Positions 1 through 12,389 of a DNA stretch of 64,000 bases are shown piece after piece. Every line of letters begins with the position of its first letter. Position 1 is the stretch's first letter. The notes beneath the pieces were generated by a model. The model saw only the letters and a list, made by a program, of their open reading frames with translations. It searched no databases and was not told the DNA's origin. The DNA is from Ailurus styani (lineage: Eukaryota; Chordata; Mammalia; Carnivora; Ailuridae), in contig LNAC01000685.1 of NCBI GenBank assembly GCA_002007465.1, positions 761,786-825,785 of the forward strand, in the 5' to 3' direction. The translations under genes were made by a program, and so were the position numbers.

Positions 1-255
1 TTCAAGCTTTATTACAAAACCATAGTAATCATAGTAGTATGGTACTGGCATAAAATTAGATACACAGACCAATGGAACAGAAACAGGAACCACACACACT
101 CAGTCAACTATATTTGACAAGGAAGCTAAGAATATTCAGTAATGAAAGGACAGTGTCTTCAACAGATGTTGGGAAAACTGGATATTCACACGCACAATAA
201 AATTGTACCCATATTTTACACCAATAACAAAAATTATTTTTAAATGGATTTCAAG

Positions 256-432
256 GGGCACCTGGGTAGCTCAGTTGGTTAAGCATCTGCCTTCAGCTCA
301 GATCATGATCCCAGAGTCCTGGTATCAAGCCCGGGATCAGGCTCCCTGTTCAGGAGAAAGCCCGGTTCTCCTTCTCCCTTTGCTGCTCCCCCTGCTTGTG
401 CTCTGTGTCAAATAAATACAATCTTTAAAAAA
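256..432 (+). mobile_element. Can-SINE (SINEC), nested in L1
   Basis: The head is 'gggcacctgggtagctcag', followed by the 'gatcatgatcccagagtcct' core, a CT-rich middle, AATAAA and an A tail. The 14-bp TSD 'aaatggatttcaag' flanks it exactly at 242-255 and 433-446. The insertion splits the surrounding L1 ORF2 sequence and is therefore younger than that L1. Confidence 0.96.
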
Positions 433-1197
433 AAATGGATTTCAAGACTTAAAAGATCTGAAACTATAAAACTACTAGAAGAAAACAGGGCAAAACTTCC
501 TGGAAATAAGTCTTAGCACGGATTTTTTTTCCCATAAAACACCAAAACACAGCAATAAAAACTAAAATCATCAAGTGTGATTACATTAACTAAAAAGCTT
601 CTGCACCGCAAAAGAAAAGAATCAACAAAATGAAAAGGCAATATACAGAAGGAGAGAAAATACTGTGAACCAACAGAATAGGAGAAAATATTTGCAATCC
701 ATCTATCTGATAAGGGGTTGATCTCCAAAATATATAAGTAACTCCAACTCAATAGCAATATAACCATCTAAAAAGTGGGCAGAGAACTTGAATAGGCATT
801 TTTCTAAAGACATAGAAATTGCAAGGGCACATGAAAAGATATTCAACATCATCAGGGAAACACAAAAAAAACTACAATATCCCCTCATTTTTACTAGAAT
901 GGCTATTATTAAAAAGACACAAGTGTCGGTGAAGCAGTGGAGAAGAGGGCATCCCTGTACAGTACTGGTGGGAATGTAAACTGGTACAGACATAATGGAA
1001 AACAGTATGGAGGTTCTTTAAAAAATTTAAAATAAAACAACCTTATGATCCGGTAACTCCATTCCTGAATATTTATCTGGAGGAAATGAAATTACTATCT
1101 TGAAGAGATATCTGCACTCCTATGTTTACTGCAGCATTATTCACAATAGTCAAGATAACAACATAAGTGTTCACTGATGGTTAATAGATAAAGGAAT

Positions 1198-1200
<3 letters not shown>

Positions 1201-1230
<30 letters not shown>
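1201..1230 (+). repeat. (GT)15 microsatellite
   Basis: Fifteen uninterrupted GT units lie inside the L1 ORF2 remnant, where the parent sequence has a tg/ta-rich stretch. Confidence 0.97.
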
Positions 1231-1233
<3 letters not shown>

Positions 1234-1712
1234 CACATACATACAATGGAGTACTCGTCAACCATCAAAAAGAAGGAATCCTACTTTTTTCAAGAACATG
1301 GACGGACACTGAGGGCATTATGCTAAGTGAAATATCAGACAAAGAGAAATATCATATGTCTCACTTTATGTGGAATCTGAAAAAAACCCAAACTCATAAA
1401 AATGGAAAATAGAATGGTGTTCACTGGGAATGGAGGGAGGGAGGGAACAGTGAGTGGTTGGTCAAAGCTATAAACTTACACTTGTAAGATTAATAAGTTC
1501 TGGGGGTCTCATGCACAGCATAGTAATTATAATAAACAACATTGTATTATGTACCTGAAAGTTGTTATGAGATCTTAAATGCTCTCATCATACAGTAAAA
1601 ATGGTAACTATACAAAAGGATGAAGGTGTTAACTGACCTTATTATGGTAATTATTTTGCAACATATACATGCATCAAATCACACTGTACATCTTAAACAT
1701 AATACTGTATGT

Positions 1713-4249
1713 CCCTAATGACTCAGTAAAAGCTAGGGAAATCGTGAGCTCTCCCCATAAGGACCTGGCAATCTAGGATGTCTCTCCATGTAAGAAACCT
1801 AAAATTTCAACAATATAAAAATATCACATTCTTTACTTCCTATAACAATTCTCTAATTCCAACTATTACTGATGGCGAGAATGCAGAGACTTGCCATTTC
1901 ACTGTAATCTATTTCCTTGTTTAAATAGGGTCTTCTGTCTTTCCCACATTCCCTATAATGGTCTCAACAGCTTTTCTAAAGGAGTTTCTCAGTATCAGGG
2001 AAGATTCTGGATATAATTTCATTGCAATCTTGTGGACTGTCCTAGGAAGCACATGCTCTCCTATGGGTCATCAGAAGCCTCTGAATTGTGGTTTCCCTGC
2101 CTGGTACCGTCTAAGAATGATTACTACTGACCATTAATCCTTCCATTGGCCTCCAATCTGTACTCTGTATCCTCCAGTCTCTTCCTTTCCACACCACATT
2201 CATCCTCAGGATTGGGGGGTGGTGTATAGCCATCCACTCCCACAGGTCAGCAGGGAGCAACCTCAAGATCCATTCATAACTGGCACACTGAATTCATATG
2301 GTCCAGGATATCCTTTGTACCACATTTCTCATGGATGCAGGTCTTCTGGAAATTCCATGCTTCTTCTCGAAATTCCATGCTGCTTCTCTTCCCCAAACCT
2401 TTTCTTTTTCAATTGTACTCTTTATAAATTCACTCAGAACTAAAGTGTCACAATTAAAACCCATTTTTTCATCATGCAAATCACTTCCTAGAAATAATCA
2501 CCACCGATAGTTTGGTACCATTCTTTCAGGTAACCTATTGACAGCTCATCACTCATAAAGGAATGGTATTTATTGCCTGAAAAGAACAGTGAAGACAGAG
2601 TTGATTTTTTGAAAGAGGTAACTTTCTGACTAGAACTTTTTACAAAGGATTGTGGGGATTAAAGTATTGCAAGTGGGAGACATATGATGACAAGAACTAT
2701 TTTTGTGAGAGAAAAACGGACCTTTTGGGTCCAAAGCCTGGATTTGAATATTAAGACCAAGGAGGCTGGAGGCAGAGCATAACATTTACAACATAAGCTG
2801 TAGCCTAGGAAGGAATGCACAAGAATGTAAAAGTAATTTCCTGAGCTAGGTTTAGTGGAAATTGTTGTGGGAGGATTACGAACTGAGTAACGGAAATAAG
2901 AGAGTTGGATATTCATCTCTGAGAGGGCCCTGNGATTCCCAGGGAGTGCGGGGGGGGGGGGGGGGGTGGCTGGAGGGTAGCCCCCAACTGATTTATCAGA
3001 TCACACACAATACTGCTGGTGCCCTGCTCAGATCCCCTCCCCACCAGCAGGTACCCCTATCCTAAGCTGCTGGGTCTTGTTTGCTAAACCCACAGGTGCC
3101 CCCTTCTTCATCTGATAGAATATGCCTCTCCTGAGATACTACACTCCTCTACCCATGACTGCAAGATGCAGCCTACAGCCAATGACTGACTGATTCAAGG
3201 TACAACCGCCCCCCCTGCCTCAAGATTAAAGAACTCTGTGGCACCATGTACTGTCAAGAGCAAGTCCTAGGATCACAGTGAGGCTAGACTTCAGCTAAAA
3301 CTACCCACCCCCCCTTTTCTTTAGCTTTTCTCCCACTTGCCTCCTTCACTCTCTTACTTGTCCTCCATCTTCCGAAATCCCAGATTCCCCTCCAGTCCCC
3401 ATCCCACTAATAATAACTTAGTTACAGGAGCAGCTAAGCCAGCATCCACCCATCAAAATCATCCCTCTCTCTCTCCCAGTTCTGTCGCCTTGAATAAGAA
3501 TGCTTGCTTTAAATCAGAGAGCTGCTCTAATTTATGAAAATCTATTTCTTTGACGCTGGTTGAAAATTCACGGAAGATAATCTCATGTATTTACATCAAA
3601 TGTTCCATCTTCTCTCTTTATGCGATCTCTTGCTCATCTTCAGGTGAAAAATTTTGATTGCTTTTTTTTATTGGTGTGGAAAATAGAAAAGAGAGACACG
3701 TTTTCCACACAGTCAGGTTTCATAGCTCTTAGTTATGCCAGTCAGTCATTGAAATAAACATCTTTAAACTATTTTCCTGCACATTCACATTCACACAATA
3801 ACAAATAAAAGCCTAGGAAGTGGTTTCCAGAACCAAGGTCAAGTGAGTTAACAGTCGTCAAAGGTTTTCAAATATTGATAAAAAAAAATCACTGGGTTTT
3901 TTGTTTTGACTCTTGAATCTATTAAAGATTTTAAAGGATTTTCCTGTCTTGGTAGAGATGGGTAATCAGGAAAATGCCTTTTGGACTGAGATGAATAGAC
4001 TTGTTGGCAGGAGTTTCTATACTGTCTCTCTATACCTTTTTGGGTTATCAGTAGCTTTCCCACAAACTAAGGCAAGTCTTTCTTTTTTGACTTGGGTTGC
4101 TTGTTTTTCTATATTTCTGATTACCAAATAACTCAGAAGACAGAAATTTTACAAAAAAATTGATGGACCCTTATATGTCCACCAACCAACTTAAATTATC
4201 CCATCCCTCATCCCATTTCCTTTATGCACTCCTTCCTCCAAACCAACTA
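1713..4249. other. No gene seen; one N and a G-run
   Basis: No coding pattern or named repeat was recognised. Points of note are a 20-bp tandem duplication at 2349-2368 and 2369-2388 (one mismatch), an unknown base at 2933, and a moderately GC-rich, C-tract-bearing block at about 2880-3540. That block could be a diverged LTR, but I cannot assign it. The 66-85 codon open frames here look random. Confidence 0.5.
2950..2966 (+). repeat. Poly-G run (17 G)
   Basis: Seventeen consecutive G lie 16 bases after the unknown base at 2933. Such runs can form G-quadruplexes but also collect sequencing errors, so the exact length is uncertain. Confidence 0.85.
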
Positions 4250-4261
4250 CTAGCTAGTGAT

Positions 4262-4463
4262 TTTTTTTTAAAGATTTTATTTATTCATTTGACACACAGA
4301 GAGAGATTACAAGTAGGCAGAGAGGCAGGCAGAGAGAGAGGAGAGAGGAGGAAGCAGGCTCCCTGCTGAGCAGAGAGCCCGATGTGGGCCTTGATCCCAG
4401 GACCCTGGGATCATGACCTGAGCCGAAGGCAGAGGCTTTAACTCACTGAGCCACCAAGGCCTC
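4262..4463 (-). mobile_element. Can-SINE, full length, minus
   Basis: Read on the minus strand it has the tRNA-like head, the 'aggtcatgatcccagggtcc' core, the 'gcctgcctctctgcctactt' block typical of the young subfamily, AAATAAATAAAATC and an A tail. The 12-bp TSD 'ctagctagtgat' is exact at 4250-4261 and 4464-4475. Confidence 0.96.
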
Positions 4464-4479
4464 CTAGCTAGTGATGTTT

Positions 4480-6055
4480 ATCGTACCTCATTTAAAATCA
4501 TTTTCCTACCAATGTAATGACAACACACAGAATTCTACCTTGTGCTTTTAAACATTAGTGACATCACGCATGCTATTTTCCTTAAACATGATTCTGTACT
4601 TTTTCCACACTGCTAGACCTAATACTCATTTCCATTTCAATATAGTGCTTATTCACAAAATTCATTCTCTTAATGAACATATTCAGGTTGTTTTCCATTT
4701 TTTGTTTGGTAGATAGATAATGCACTAATAATAATTCTTACATTTAAAAAAAATAATTCTTAAAAAAATAATAATAATAGTAATTCTTACATTTATCTCC
4801 TTGTACTCATTGACAATACACTTTCTAGAACAGGTATTGCCAATTTTACCTTATTGCAGAAGTTTTCCAAAGTGATGGTACCTCTTTATCCTACCACAGT
4901 TACCGTGGGAAACAATTACTCCATCTTCTTTTTAAAACGTCATATTCTACTTTATTAAACTGATTGGATAAAATTATTTTTTATATCTGTTTTAATTTTT
5001 ACTTTCTAGGTTATACCTAAGACCAGGCATTTTCATATATTTATTGGACATTACTTTATCCCTGCCTATGAGTTGTTTGTTTATAACCTTTCTTAATGCT
5101 TAATTCCTTGAGCCTTTTTCTTATAGAGTTGTCAACATTTATATTTGTCTTTCATAGTAAGTTTTCGACAACCTAGATAGATTTAAATAGTGTCTCAGTC
5201 TGCAGCTTATCTTTTTTTACTTTGCAGAGAGTATCTTATGTAGCATAGAAATTTTTATTTATGGTGTCATTTGTACACAAATCCCCCCAAACTTCAGTAT
5301 CTAGAAACCACAATCACTTGTTTGCTAAAATTCTGTGGATTGGCGATTTGGGCAGGGCTCATCTCTGCTCTCTGTGGTTTGGGCTGCTTTCACTCAGTGT
5401 TTGTGGCTATTGGCCGGTCTGCTGGGGAGCACTTGGTCCCAGATGGCCTCACTCACGATGCCTAGCAATTGGCTGAGACTTTTGGATGAGGAAATTTGGT
5501 CCTCCTCTACATGGTCTCTAGCCATGACTAGCTCAGACTTCCTCACGTGGCACACTAGCTCCAAGAGAGTGGAGTTACAAGCTTTGTGTCTCTTGAGGCT
5601 TCATCCTGGAAGTCATCAACATCAGTCCCACTGCTTTTTATTGCTCAAGGCAAGCCGCAAAACCAGCTCAGATTCAAGATAGTAGAGCCACAGCCTTTTG
5701 ACGGGCAAAGCATTAACATCACACTGTAATAAAGAGGAGTCATACCAGGAAAAGAAGAACTTGCAATCTACTTACTATAAATATAATGTATTTATCAATA
5801 TTGTAATTGAAATTCTATATTTTTAATGTCTTTAATAAGCTATCCTCCCATTCTGATTGCCTAAAGATATCGACCCATGTTTTCTTTTAAATTAGAGTTT
5901 TGTTTTACACATTTAAGGTATTTAATCCAACTGAAACAGATTTCTGTGAATGGTGTGAACTACTTTCTTGTCTTTTGATATATATAACCAATCTTTCCAA
6001 TAGCATTCATCATCATTACAGTGAATTGTGAGATTACTTCTTCATATTTAGCATT
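4480..6055 (-). mobile_element. Old L1 ORF2 fragment, minus, interrupted
   Basis: Two parts read as antisense L1 ORF2. The first, about 4480-5285, has 'caggttgttttccatttttt' and then 'tttattggacattac'. The second, about 5740-6055, has 'aatccaactgaaacagattt' and then 'gaatggtgtgaactactt'. The LTR-like block at 5286-5735 separates them, and the two halves are collinear with one L1. Divergence is high and no frame survives. Confidence 0.6.
5286..5735. mobile_element. LTR-like old repeat, family unassigned
   Basis: The block opens with 'ttctgtggattggcgatttg' after an aacc/cttgtttgc stretch and runs through 'agatggcctcactcac'. This layout recurs in mammalian interspersed repeats of LTR/MaLR age. 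It interrupts the antisense L1. The 115-codon plus-strand frame at 5335-5682 inside it is not recognisable as a protein and is probably chance. Confidence 0.45.
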
Positions 6056-6825
6056 TACATCGATTAAATAAAACTCATGAGGCAACAGCAACCAAGCACT
6101 ATTATTTTCCTCCAATGCCCATTCAAACCTTCTCTTCCCTGAGCATGGAACTGACTACAGAGATAGAGAACTGAAGCAGAAGGATCTCAAAATACCAGCT
6201 TTCTTCCTGGATAAAAGCTGGATTAAAGGACACAATTTAGATTATTTGGCAACAAAGGGCTTCCAAACTTCAAGCCCCAAAATTAGACCTGTCAGCCTAT
6301 CCAAAGCAGTTCTGAACAACTACAGCATTAACTCCAAATGAAGTTTGGAGTTGACCCTCATGCTGGACTGGACATGCTAACTACTACACAGGGCATGCAA
6401 GGGGCTAAAATAAGTGGAGAAAATGTAATTGTTTGAATGTAAGCAAGTAAACTATGAGGCTAAAATTTTGCCCAAGGAACAGGTTAACTGCATTTTTCCC
6501 TACATTATCGGTGCTACTGTAACTAATAATCACAACAGCTAACAGTTTTGAACACACAAACCATGTGGTAGGCACCTTACATGCCTTTAATCATCAAAGC
6601 AAATTTATGAGGTGAATTAGTCAAGGTCCTCTAAGAAGCAGATACCAAACAGGAATAAGATGTGCAAGCAATTTATTAAGGAAATTCCTATGATGGAAAA
6701 TTAGGAGACAGAGGAGTGTGAGAGAGCCATCAGACCCAGGTAAAGGAGAGAGGAAAGATTTAGTGGGTGGGTCTTTGCCTGTAGTGCCCATTCTAAGCCA
6801 TTGTCTCAAGGCCAGTGAGAAGTCT
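6056..6825. other. No gene; small hairpin and old repeat traces
   Basis: A perfect 9-bp inverted repeat, aactccaaa/tttggagtt with a 5-base loop, lies at 6330-6352. A weak antisense MIR remnant spans about 6520-6615. The stretch from 6620 to 6825 resembles the start of an old LTR-like repeat ('cctctaagaagcagatacca'), family unknown. Confidence 0.45.
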
Positions 6826-7323
6826 GTACTGGATTTCTCCTGCTGCTATAACAAACCACCACAAATTTCATGGCTTAAAACAACACAAATGTAGCATCTT
6901 ATAGCTCTGAAGGTCAAAAATTCTGAAATCAATTTGTTGGCAGAGCTGCATTTCTGGTGAAGGATTTAGGAGAAAATTCTTATCCTTGCCTTCTCTAGCT
7001 TTTAGAAGGCACCTGGATTTCCTGGCGTGTAGCTCTCCATGCTCAAGGCCAGCAGGGTAGCATCTTTAAACCCATCCCTATCTGTACTCTCTGACCTCTG
7101 TTCTGTTATCCCATCTCCTTTTTCTGACTTTGACCTTCTCACCTCCTCTTCAAAAGGCCCTTGTCATTACACTGGGCCTGCCAAGATAATCCAGGATAAT
7201 CTTCCTATCTTGATATCCTTAATCACACTTGCAAAATTCCTTTTGCCATGTATGACATATTCACAGGCCTTGAATATTAAGAGGTGGACGTCTTTAGGAG
7301 GAGCCATTATTCTGTTTACCACA
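6826..7323 (-). mobile_element. MLT1 LTR (ERVL-MaLR), minus
   Basis: The left edge 'tgctgctataacaaaccacc' with 'ggcttaaaacaacac', and the right edge 'gccattattctgtttaccac', are the reverse complement of MLT1 LTR ends. Length near 500 bp fits a complete solo LTR. It runs into the open frame 7039-7539, which is not a gene. Confidence 0.85.
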
Positions 7324-8703
7324 GAGTTTTCAAGTTCAATCATCCTTAAGAGCATCCCTGCATCTTCCTTAACATTCCTGCTGTTCTCACTCATTGACTT
7401 GGAGCAGCCCAGGAGAAGTCTCATTGAACACACAGTCAGAAATCTAAAAGACTCATTTTCATGGCTGCCACACAAAGCAAGTGGAGGAAATAAAGATGTA
7501 GACAGGCTGCTTAACTTCTATAAAAACACACAGCAGTGAAAATATTTCTTTCCGTCATCTCCATTTCCCAATGTCTTTTTTCTTGCTGAATGCTCTGCTT
7601 TGGGATGTGAACATACTGTTTTCTCTAGGATCCTGTAAGACTTGGTAAATTTTATCCTAGTCTATCTAATAACTAGTTACTCAAAATGGCAAGTTATAAA
7701 AAATGATCTAAAATCATCGGGAGGATAAAGAAATCCCCTTTCTCCCATGAACTCAATTCTGCCTTCTTCGACCAATGCTAATTCCTAAGGATACTAAAAA
7801 TTAAGTGAAATCCTGGTTACCAGGCAACTCTGGCTTCTCCTTAGTTGCTCCTTGAGTACACCACAAAGAGCTTTGACATAACCTTCCTCCAAACACCAGA
7901 GAGCATAGGTCTTGGAACACAGTATCACATGTGGTCTCTTTTAAGAGTCAACACAAATATGCAAAAATATGTGGGTTCCAAAGAATCTGGCTTTCTATAG
8001 ACTATTATATATAAACTTACTTAAAAGCTGTATCACAATTAATATATTCATTCTGTCAAATCCAAAAGGTTATATACTAGTATGGCAACAATGCTAGCTA
8101 TTATTTATCATAATTCTAAGGAAGAGATCATAAGAATTCTAAATGATAGTTGTATATGAAGCCATTTTCCCACACGGATTGGCAAGTACATATCAACTTT
8201 CCCTCCTTCATCACTAGGAAAAATATCAAAAGGATCATCTATCAAGAAAAAACTCTATACAGAAATGAAATACTGGATGTTCTGAACACACAGTACCCAG
8301 AGGTTGATCATTTTCAAAAAACAGCCTCACCGTTAAGAAAATTGGTAGGATTTTATAACTTTCCCCTAACTGTTAAAATCAAAGAACTATCAAAAAAAGA
8401 AAAGAAAATTGGCAGGAGACCTTATGAGATTATCAAACCAAACTTTCTAGTATTTCCTTCTTCCATACTAAATTCTAACCAGTAATACAGGACCATAGGT
8501 TTATTCTATATCCATCCTATCACTAAAAATCTCAACAAAATTTAAAGACTGAAATCAGTTATGGATCCGTCTCATTAACCACATGTTCTATCAGATAGTT
8601 AAAAATGATGTTTTGGGGATGCATTTATTTTATTTCAAAAAGATGGAAATCTCTGAATCTGACCCCATTTTGGTATTTTTAGGAAAATCTCAAAATAATT
8701 CAT
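7324..8703. other. No gene or named repeat seen
   Basis: AT-rich sequence without recognisable coding pattern. The 111-codon plus frame at 8150-8485 is lysine-rich and low in complexity, with no match I recognise. Confidence 0.5.
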
Positions 8704-8718
8704 AAGTACAAATGTTTA

Positions 8719-9575
8719 AGACACTTCTCCAAAGAAGACATACAAATGGCCAACAGATACATGAAAAAATTTTCATCATCACTACCCATCAGGGAAACTC
8801 AAATCAAAACCACTTTGAGATACCATCTTACACCAGTTAGAATGGCCAAAATCAACAGGACAGGAAACAAGTGTTGGACAACAGTCATCAACAAGTGTGG
8901 AGAAAGGGGAACCCTCTTACACTGTTGGTGGGAGTGCAACTTGATGCAGCCACTTTGGAAAACAGTGTGGAGATTCCTCAGAAAATTAAAAATAAAGCTA
9001 CCCTAGGACCCTGCAATTGCACTACTGGGTATTTACCCCAAAGATACAGATGTAGTGAAAAGAAGGGCCATATGTACCCCAATGTTCATAGTACCAATGT
9101 CCACAATCGCCAAACTGTGGAAAGAGACAAGATGCCCTTCAACAGACGGATGGATAAAAAAGATGAGGTCCATATATACAATGGAATATTAAACAGCCAT
9201 CAGAAAGGATGAATACCCAACTTTTGTATCAACATGGACGGGTCTGGAGGAGATTATGCTGAGTGAAATAACTCAAGCAGAGAAAGTCAATTGTCATATG
9301 GTTTCACTTACTGTGGAACATAAGGAATAAAATGGAGGACTCTGGGAGAAGGAAAGGAAAAGTGAATTGGGGTAAATCGGAGGGGGAGATGAACCATGAG
9401 AGACTGTGGACTCTGAGAAGCAAACTGAGGATTATGGAGGAGAGAGGAGAGGGCGGATGGGTGAGCCTGGTGGTGGGTATGAGGGAGGGCACATATTGCA
9501 TGGAGCACTGCGTGTGGTGCATAAACAATAAATCTTGGATCACTGAAAAAGTAAAAAAAAAAAGTGATGAATAAA
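8719..9575 (+). mobile_element. 5'-truncated carnivore L1, 3' end
   Basis: The copy starts in ORF2 at 'acacttctccaaagaagaca' and runs to the end of the 3' UTR ('aaacaataaatcttggatca') and an A-rich tail. The C-terminal ORF2 peptide is still partly readable but frameshifted. A 15-bp TSD is visible with two mismatches, 'aagtacaaatgttta' at 8704-8718 and 'aagtacagaagttta' at 9576-9590. It is younger than the L1M copies but not recent. Confidence 0.9.
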
Positions 9576-9590
9576 AAGTACAGAAGTTTA

Positions 9591-10285
9591 TGAAGATCCT
9601 CACTGGTTTACTTCCTGTACTGATGTACACCCCTCAGTAATAAAGATAAAGGGATTTCAGATAATACAAATTAGGAGAAAAATAAGTTAATCTTCTCTCT
9701 GGGAAAATCTGCAGTGTATTTCTCATGAGAAAACAACAGAACATGGACTTTGGCTTCCCTCCTCTTTATTCTTCACAGGGATGCAATCCTTTCTACCCCA
9801 AAGAGCTTTTCCACTTTGAAGTTCTTGGTGGCTGACCTTGACCTCTCCTGACAGAAGAATTGCCTGGGGCAAGGATTCTATTTCCCAGCAAGGCTGCAGC
9901 ATCTGCTTTCTTTCTTAAACCATCTGTGAGACCAGGGTGGAAAGGAGAAGGAAAAGAAGGCCCATCAGTGGGATTCATCTTTACCCTACTTGGCTTGTGC
10001 CTTTTCTTTCACTGTCCACACAAATCTCTCCCTTAGAACATGGAAGCTGAAAGAAAAGATTTTAAAGGAATATGCTGAGTTTTACAAAAGCCATTGCTTT
10101 GCTCCACTTGTTATTTCTTCTCAGGGCTGAACAACAGTCATCACCTTGTTAACAAATGTATCCTTTGTCACTTTTCATGCAGTGCTTTTTTTTATTAGTC
10201 ATTTCTGTTTGATCTCCTATTATAATGAAGACATATCAGAAAGAAATTTCCGCCCACAAATGTTGCTAAGCCCAAAGAGAGAATC
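9591..10285. other. No gene or named repeat seen
   Basis: The sequence is non-repetitive. The minus-strand 61-codon frame at 9793-9978 is slightly GC-richer than its surroundings, but I recognise no protein family. Confidence 0.45.
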
Positions 10286-10300
10286 AAGAGATTAAGTTCA

Positions 10301-10546
10301 GGGCNCTGCCTTCGGCTCAGGTCATGATCTCAGGGTCCTGGGATCGAGGCCCGCATCGGGCTCCCTGCTCAGCGGGGAGCCTGCTTCCCCCTCTCTCTCT
10401 CTGCCTGCCTCTCTGCCTCCTTGTGATCTTTCTCCCTCTGTGAAATAAATAAATAAATAAATAAAATCTTGCCTCTCTGCCTCCTTGTGATCTTTCTCCC
10501 TCTGTGAAATAAATAAATAAATAAATAAATAAAATCTTAAAAAAAA
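10301..10546 (+). mobile_element. Can-SINE with duplicated tail and N in head
   Basis: The 15-bp TSD 'aagagattaagttca' is exact at 10286-10300 and 10547-10561. The tRNA-like head is missing: 'gggc', the unknown base at 10305, then 'ctgccttcggctcagg', so about 35 bases of head are lost or were not resolved. The tail unit from 'gcctctctgcctcc' to 'aaaatctt' occurs twice in tandem, 10407-10470 and 10471-10538, the second with one more AAAT. Confidence 0.93.
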
Positions 10547-10744
10547 AAGAGATTAAGTTCAAACTATATGGTGAATGCAAAATTTGATGCACACAATAAA
10601 AGGATATATGATTTTTATGTTTTAATGATCAATATCTGTGATCCTTTTTTTAAAAAATTTACTGTGCCATGAAATTCAACTGATTCATTATAAAATTAAA
10701 AAATTTCTGTGGCAGTAAATTAATATTTACTGTAATACAACAGT

Positions 10745-10995
10745 ACTACTGATAGCAATTAACATTGATTGGGCACTTAGCATGGAAGGAGCATGGTACT
10801 ATGTACGGTAACACGCATTCCATTTTTTAAAATCTTTTCAACGATAGTATGAGGTAATTGCTATTTACTTTACAGGTAAAAAAAAAAAACTGACACTAAA
10901 GAGATGAACTTGCCCAAGGTCTCCTGGTTTGCAAACAGTGGAGTAGAAATTAACACCAGATCTTTTTGGGACCCAAATCCATGCTGTGAGCCATT
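10745..10995 (-). mobile_element. MIR, antisense
   Basis: The reverse complement of MIR is visible in 'gcacttagcatggaagga', 'atgaggtaattgctat', 'tttacaggtaaa', and 'gaacttgcccaaggtctcct'. An A run at 10878-10889 has expanded inside it. Confidence 0.75.
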
Positions 10996-11277
10996 ATTTT
11001 ATACGACCCCAATGAATGTTCCTCAGTTTCCTCACAGTGATTCAAAGAAAGTTCATACAAGGAGAGGGAGTTTTCTAATGGTGACTAAACACATTCACGA
11101 TCTGTTCAGATATGTGCCAATTTCTCTTTACTCTTTGGTCAAAAATCAATGTTTATGCCACAGATGATCAATTTCAGGTTATAGGACACATACATGTATT
11201 ATATGACACAAGAGCAGAGGATAAAGGAATCTGACATACTATTAATGGTATCACTGAAACCTCTTCAGCCTCTTTAA
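10996..11277. other. No feature seen
   Basis: Short non-repetitive interval between MIR and the MER5-type element; nothing recognised. Confidence 0.4.
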
Positions 11278-11460
11278 GTTCAGTGCTTCTGAAACATTAG
11301 CACACATAAGAGTCATCTAGAAGGCTCATTAAAAGTCAGATCCACACCTCATCCTCAGAAATTCTGATTCAATAGTTCAGGGACAGGGCCAAAGAATTTG
11401 AATTTCTACTTAAGAACCAGGTAATGCTGATGCTGCTAATCTATAACTTCACCTCGAGTA
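11278..11460. mobile_element. MER5-type hAT-Charlie fossil
   Basis: The near-palindromic MER5 layout is present: 'cttctgaaacattagcacac' at the start, a middle 'aattctgattcaatag', and 'accaggtaatgctgatgctg' toward the end. Size of about 180 bp fits MER5A. Orientation is not certain because the ends are inverted repeats. Confidence 0.7.
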
Positions 11461-12389
11461 GCACTGGCTATTTGATAGAAATAATAACCTATCTATTGGC
11501 AAGTTCAGTTTTGCTGAAGACAGAAAGTCTAAATCTTTGAAAGGCATCATAGAAGAGCTTGCTTGAAATGGAAGCTGCAGAATGTCAACACCATAAATTC
11601 CTATTGTCTGGTAGTTTGCAAACCACACTTTAAGAAATTAGTGCTGGTCTCTAAAGCAGTAAGTGAGAAACTTTGATGTACAGTTGGAACTTTCTTTTTC
11701 CATTACCAGCTAGGGTCTAGAAAATATCTGAAGTTTTCCCATTTAGTGTCACACAAACTTGCAGTAATTTAGTCGTCTGGGTGCCCCTTGCATCAGATTA
11801 CATCCTCATCCTCACAACTCAATAAATATTTCAAGGTGTAGGCAGCAGAGTGAAGAAGAGAATATAAAATGCTTGCATCAACTTATAAGTCTCTCTGCCA
11901 TTCTAGAATTCCAGTTACTTGGGGGAACTACAAACCTCTAGCCTCATGCCTGCAACCCCTTTCCCTGGGGTAGATCCTATTTTCAGCATCCTTGTCATCA
12001 ACTAGGTAGCATTATGATATGATACAGACATCCCCACTAAGGGGGAAGGACTGTTCCTGCCTAGAAGTCACATTCTCACCTCCCATTCTCTTACAAATCC
12101 TGACCCCTGGGAACCAGAATTCATCCGGCCTCCATGGGTAAGAAGATGTGGAATTCTGGCACCTTAAATGGTAATTACTCGCTTGCAAAAGGTTAATTTC
12201 TCTCAGTCAATATCAGACGACCCTTCATTTCTGACAAGCTTTGCCAGTATCGGCCTGGCCAACTATGACAATCTCAGAACAAACAGCCTTCTCATCTCAC
12301 TCTTCAGATTCCTGCTGTGGTAGAATTAATTCTGTTTCAACTGGTAAACTATCTGGGGGAAAATTGGGAGCCAGTGATTCAGAGAAGCA
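11461..12389. other. No gene or named repeat seen
   Basis: Mixed-composition single-copy DNA with only short random frames. Confidence 0.45.

Larger units (their letters stand above)
1..1712 (+). mobile_element. Old L1M-type LINE-1, ORF2 end and 3' UTR
   Basis: The sequence reads as the C-terminal part of L1 ORF2 on the plus strand, heavily decayed. 'atggtactggcat' occurs near 40, 'gcaagggcacatgaaaagat' near 823, and the 'atggagtactcgtcaaccat' region near 1246. It continues into an L1M-like 3' UTR that ends near 1712 with 'caaatcacactgtacatctt'. The left end lies outside the window. A Can-SINE at 256-432 and a (GT)15 tract at 1201-1230 interrupt it. Frameshifts and stops are frequent, so no protein is possible. 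Confidence 0.85.

Noticed and set aside
6330..6352. 9-bp hairpin as a small-RNA precursor
   Set aside because: The arms are too short for a miRNA precursor; chance inverted repeat.
7039..7539. 166-codon plus-strand open frame
   Set aside because: About the first 95 codons are antisense MLT1 LTR sequence; no recognisable protein, so treated as chance.
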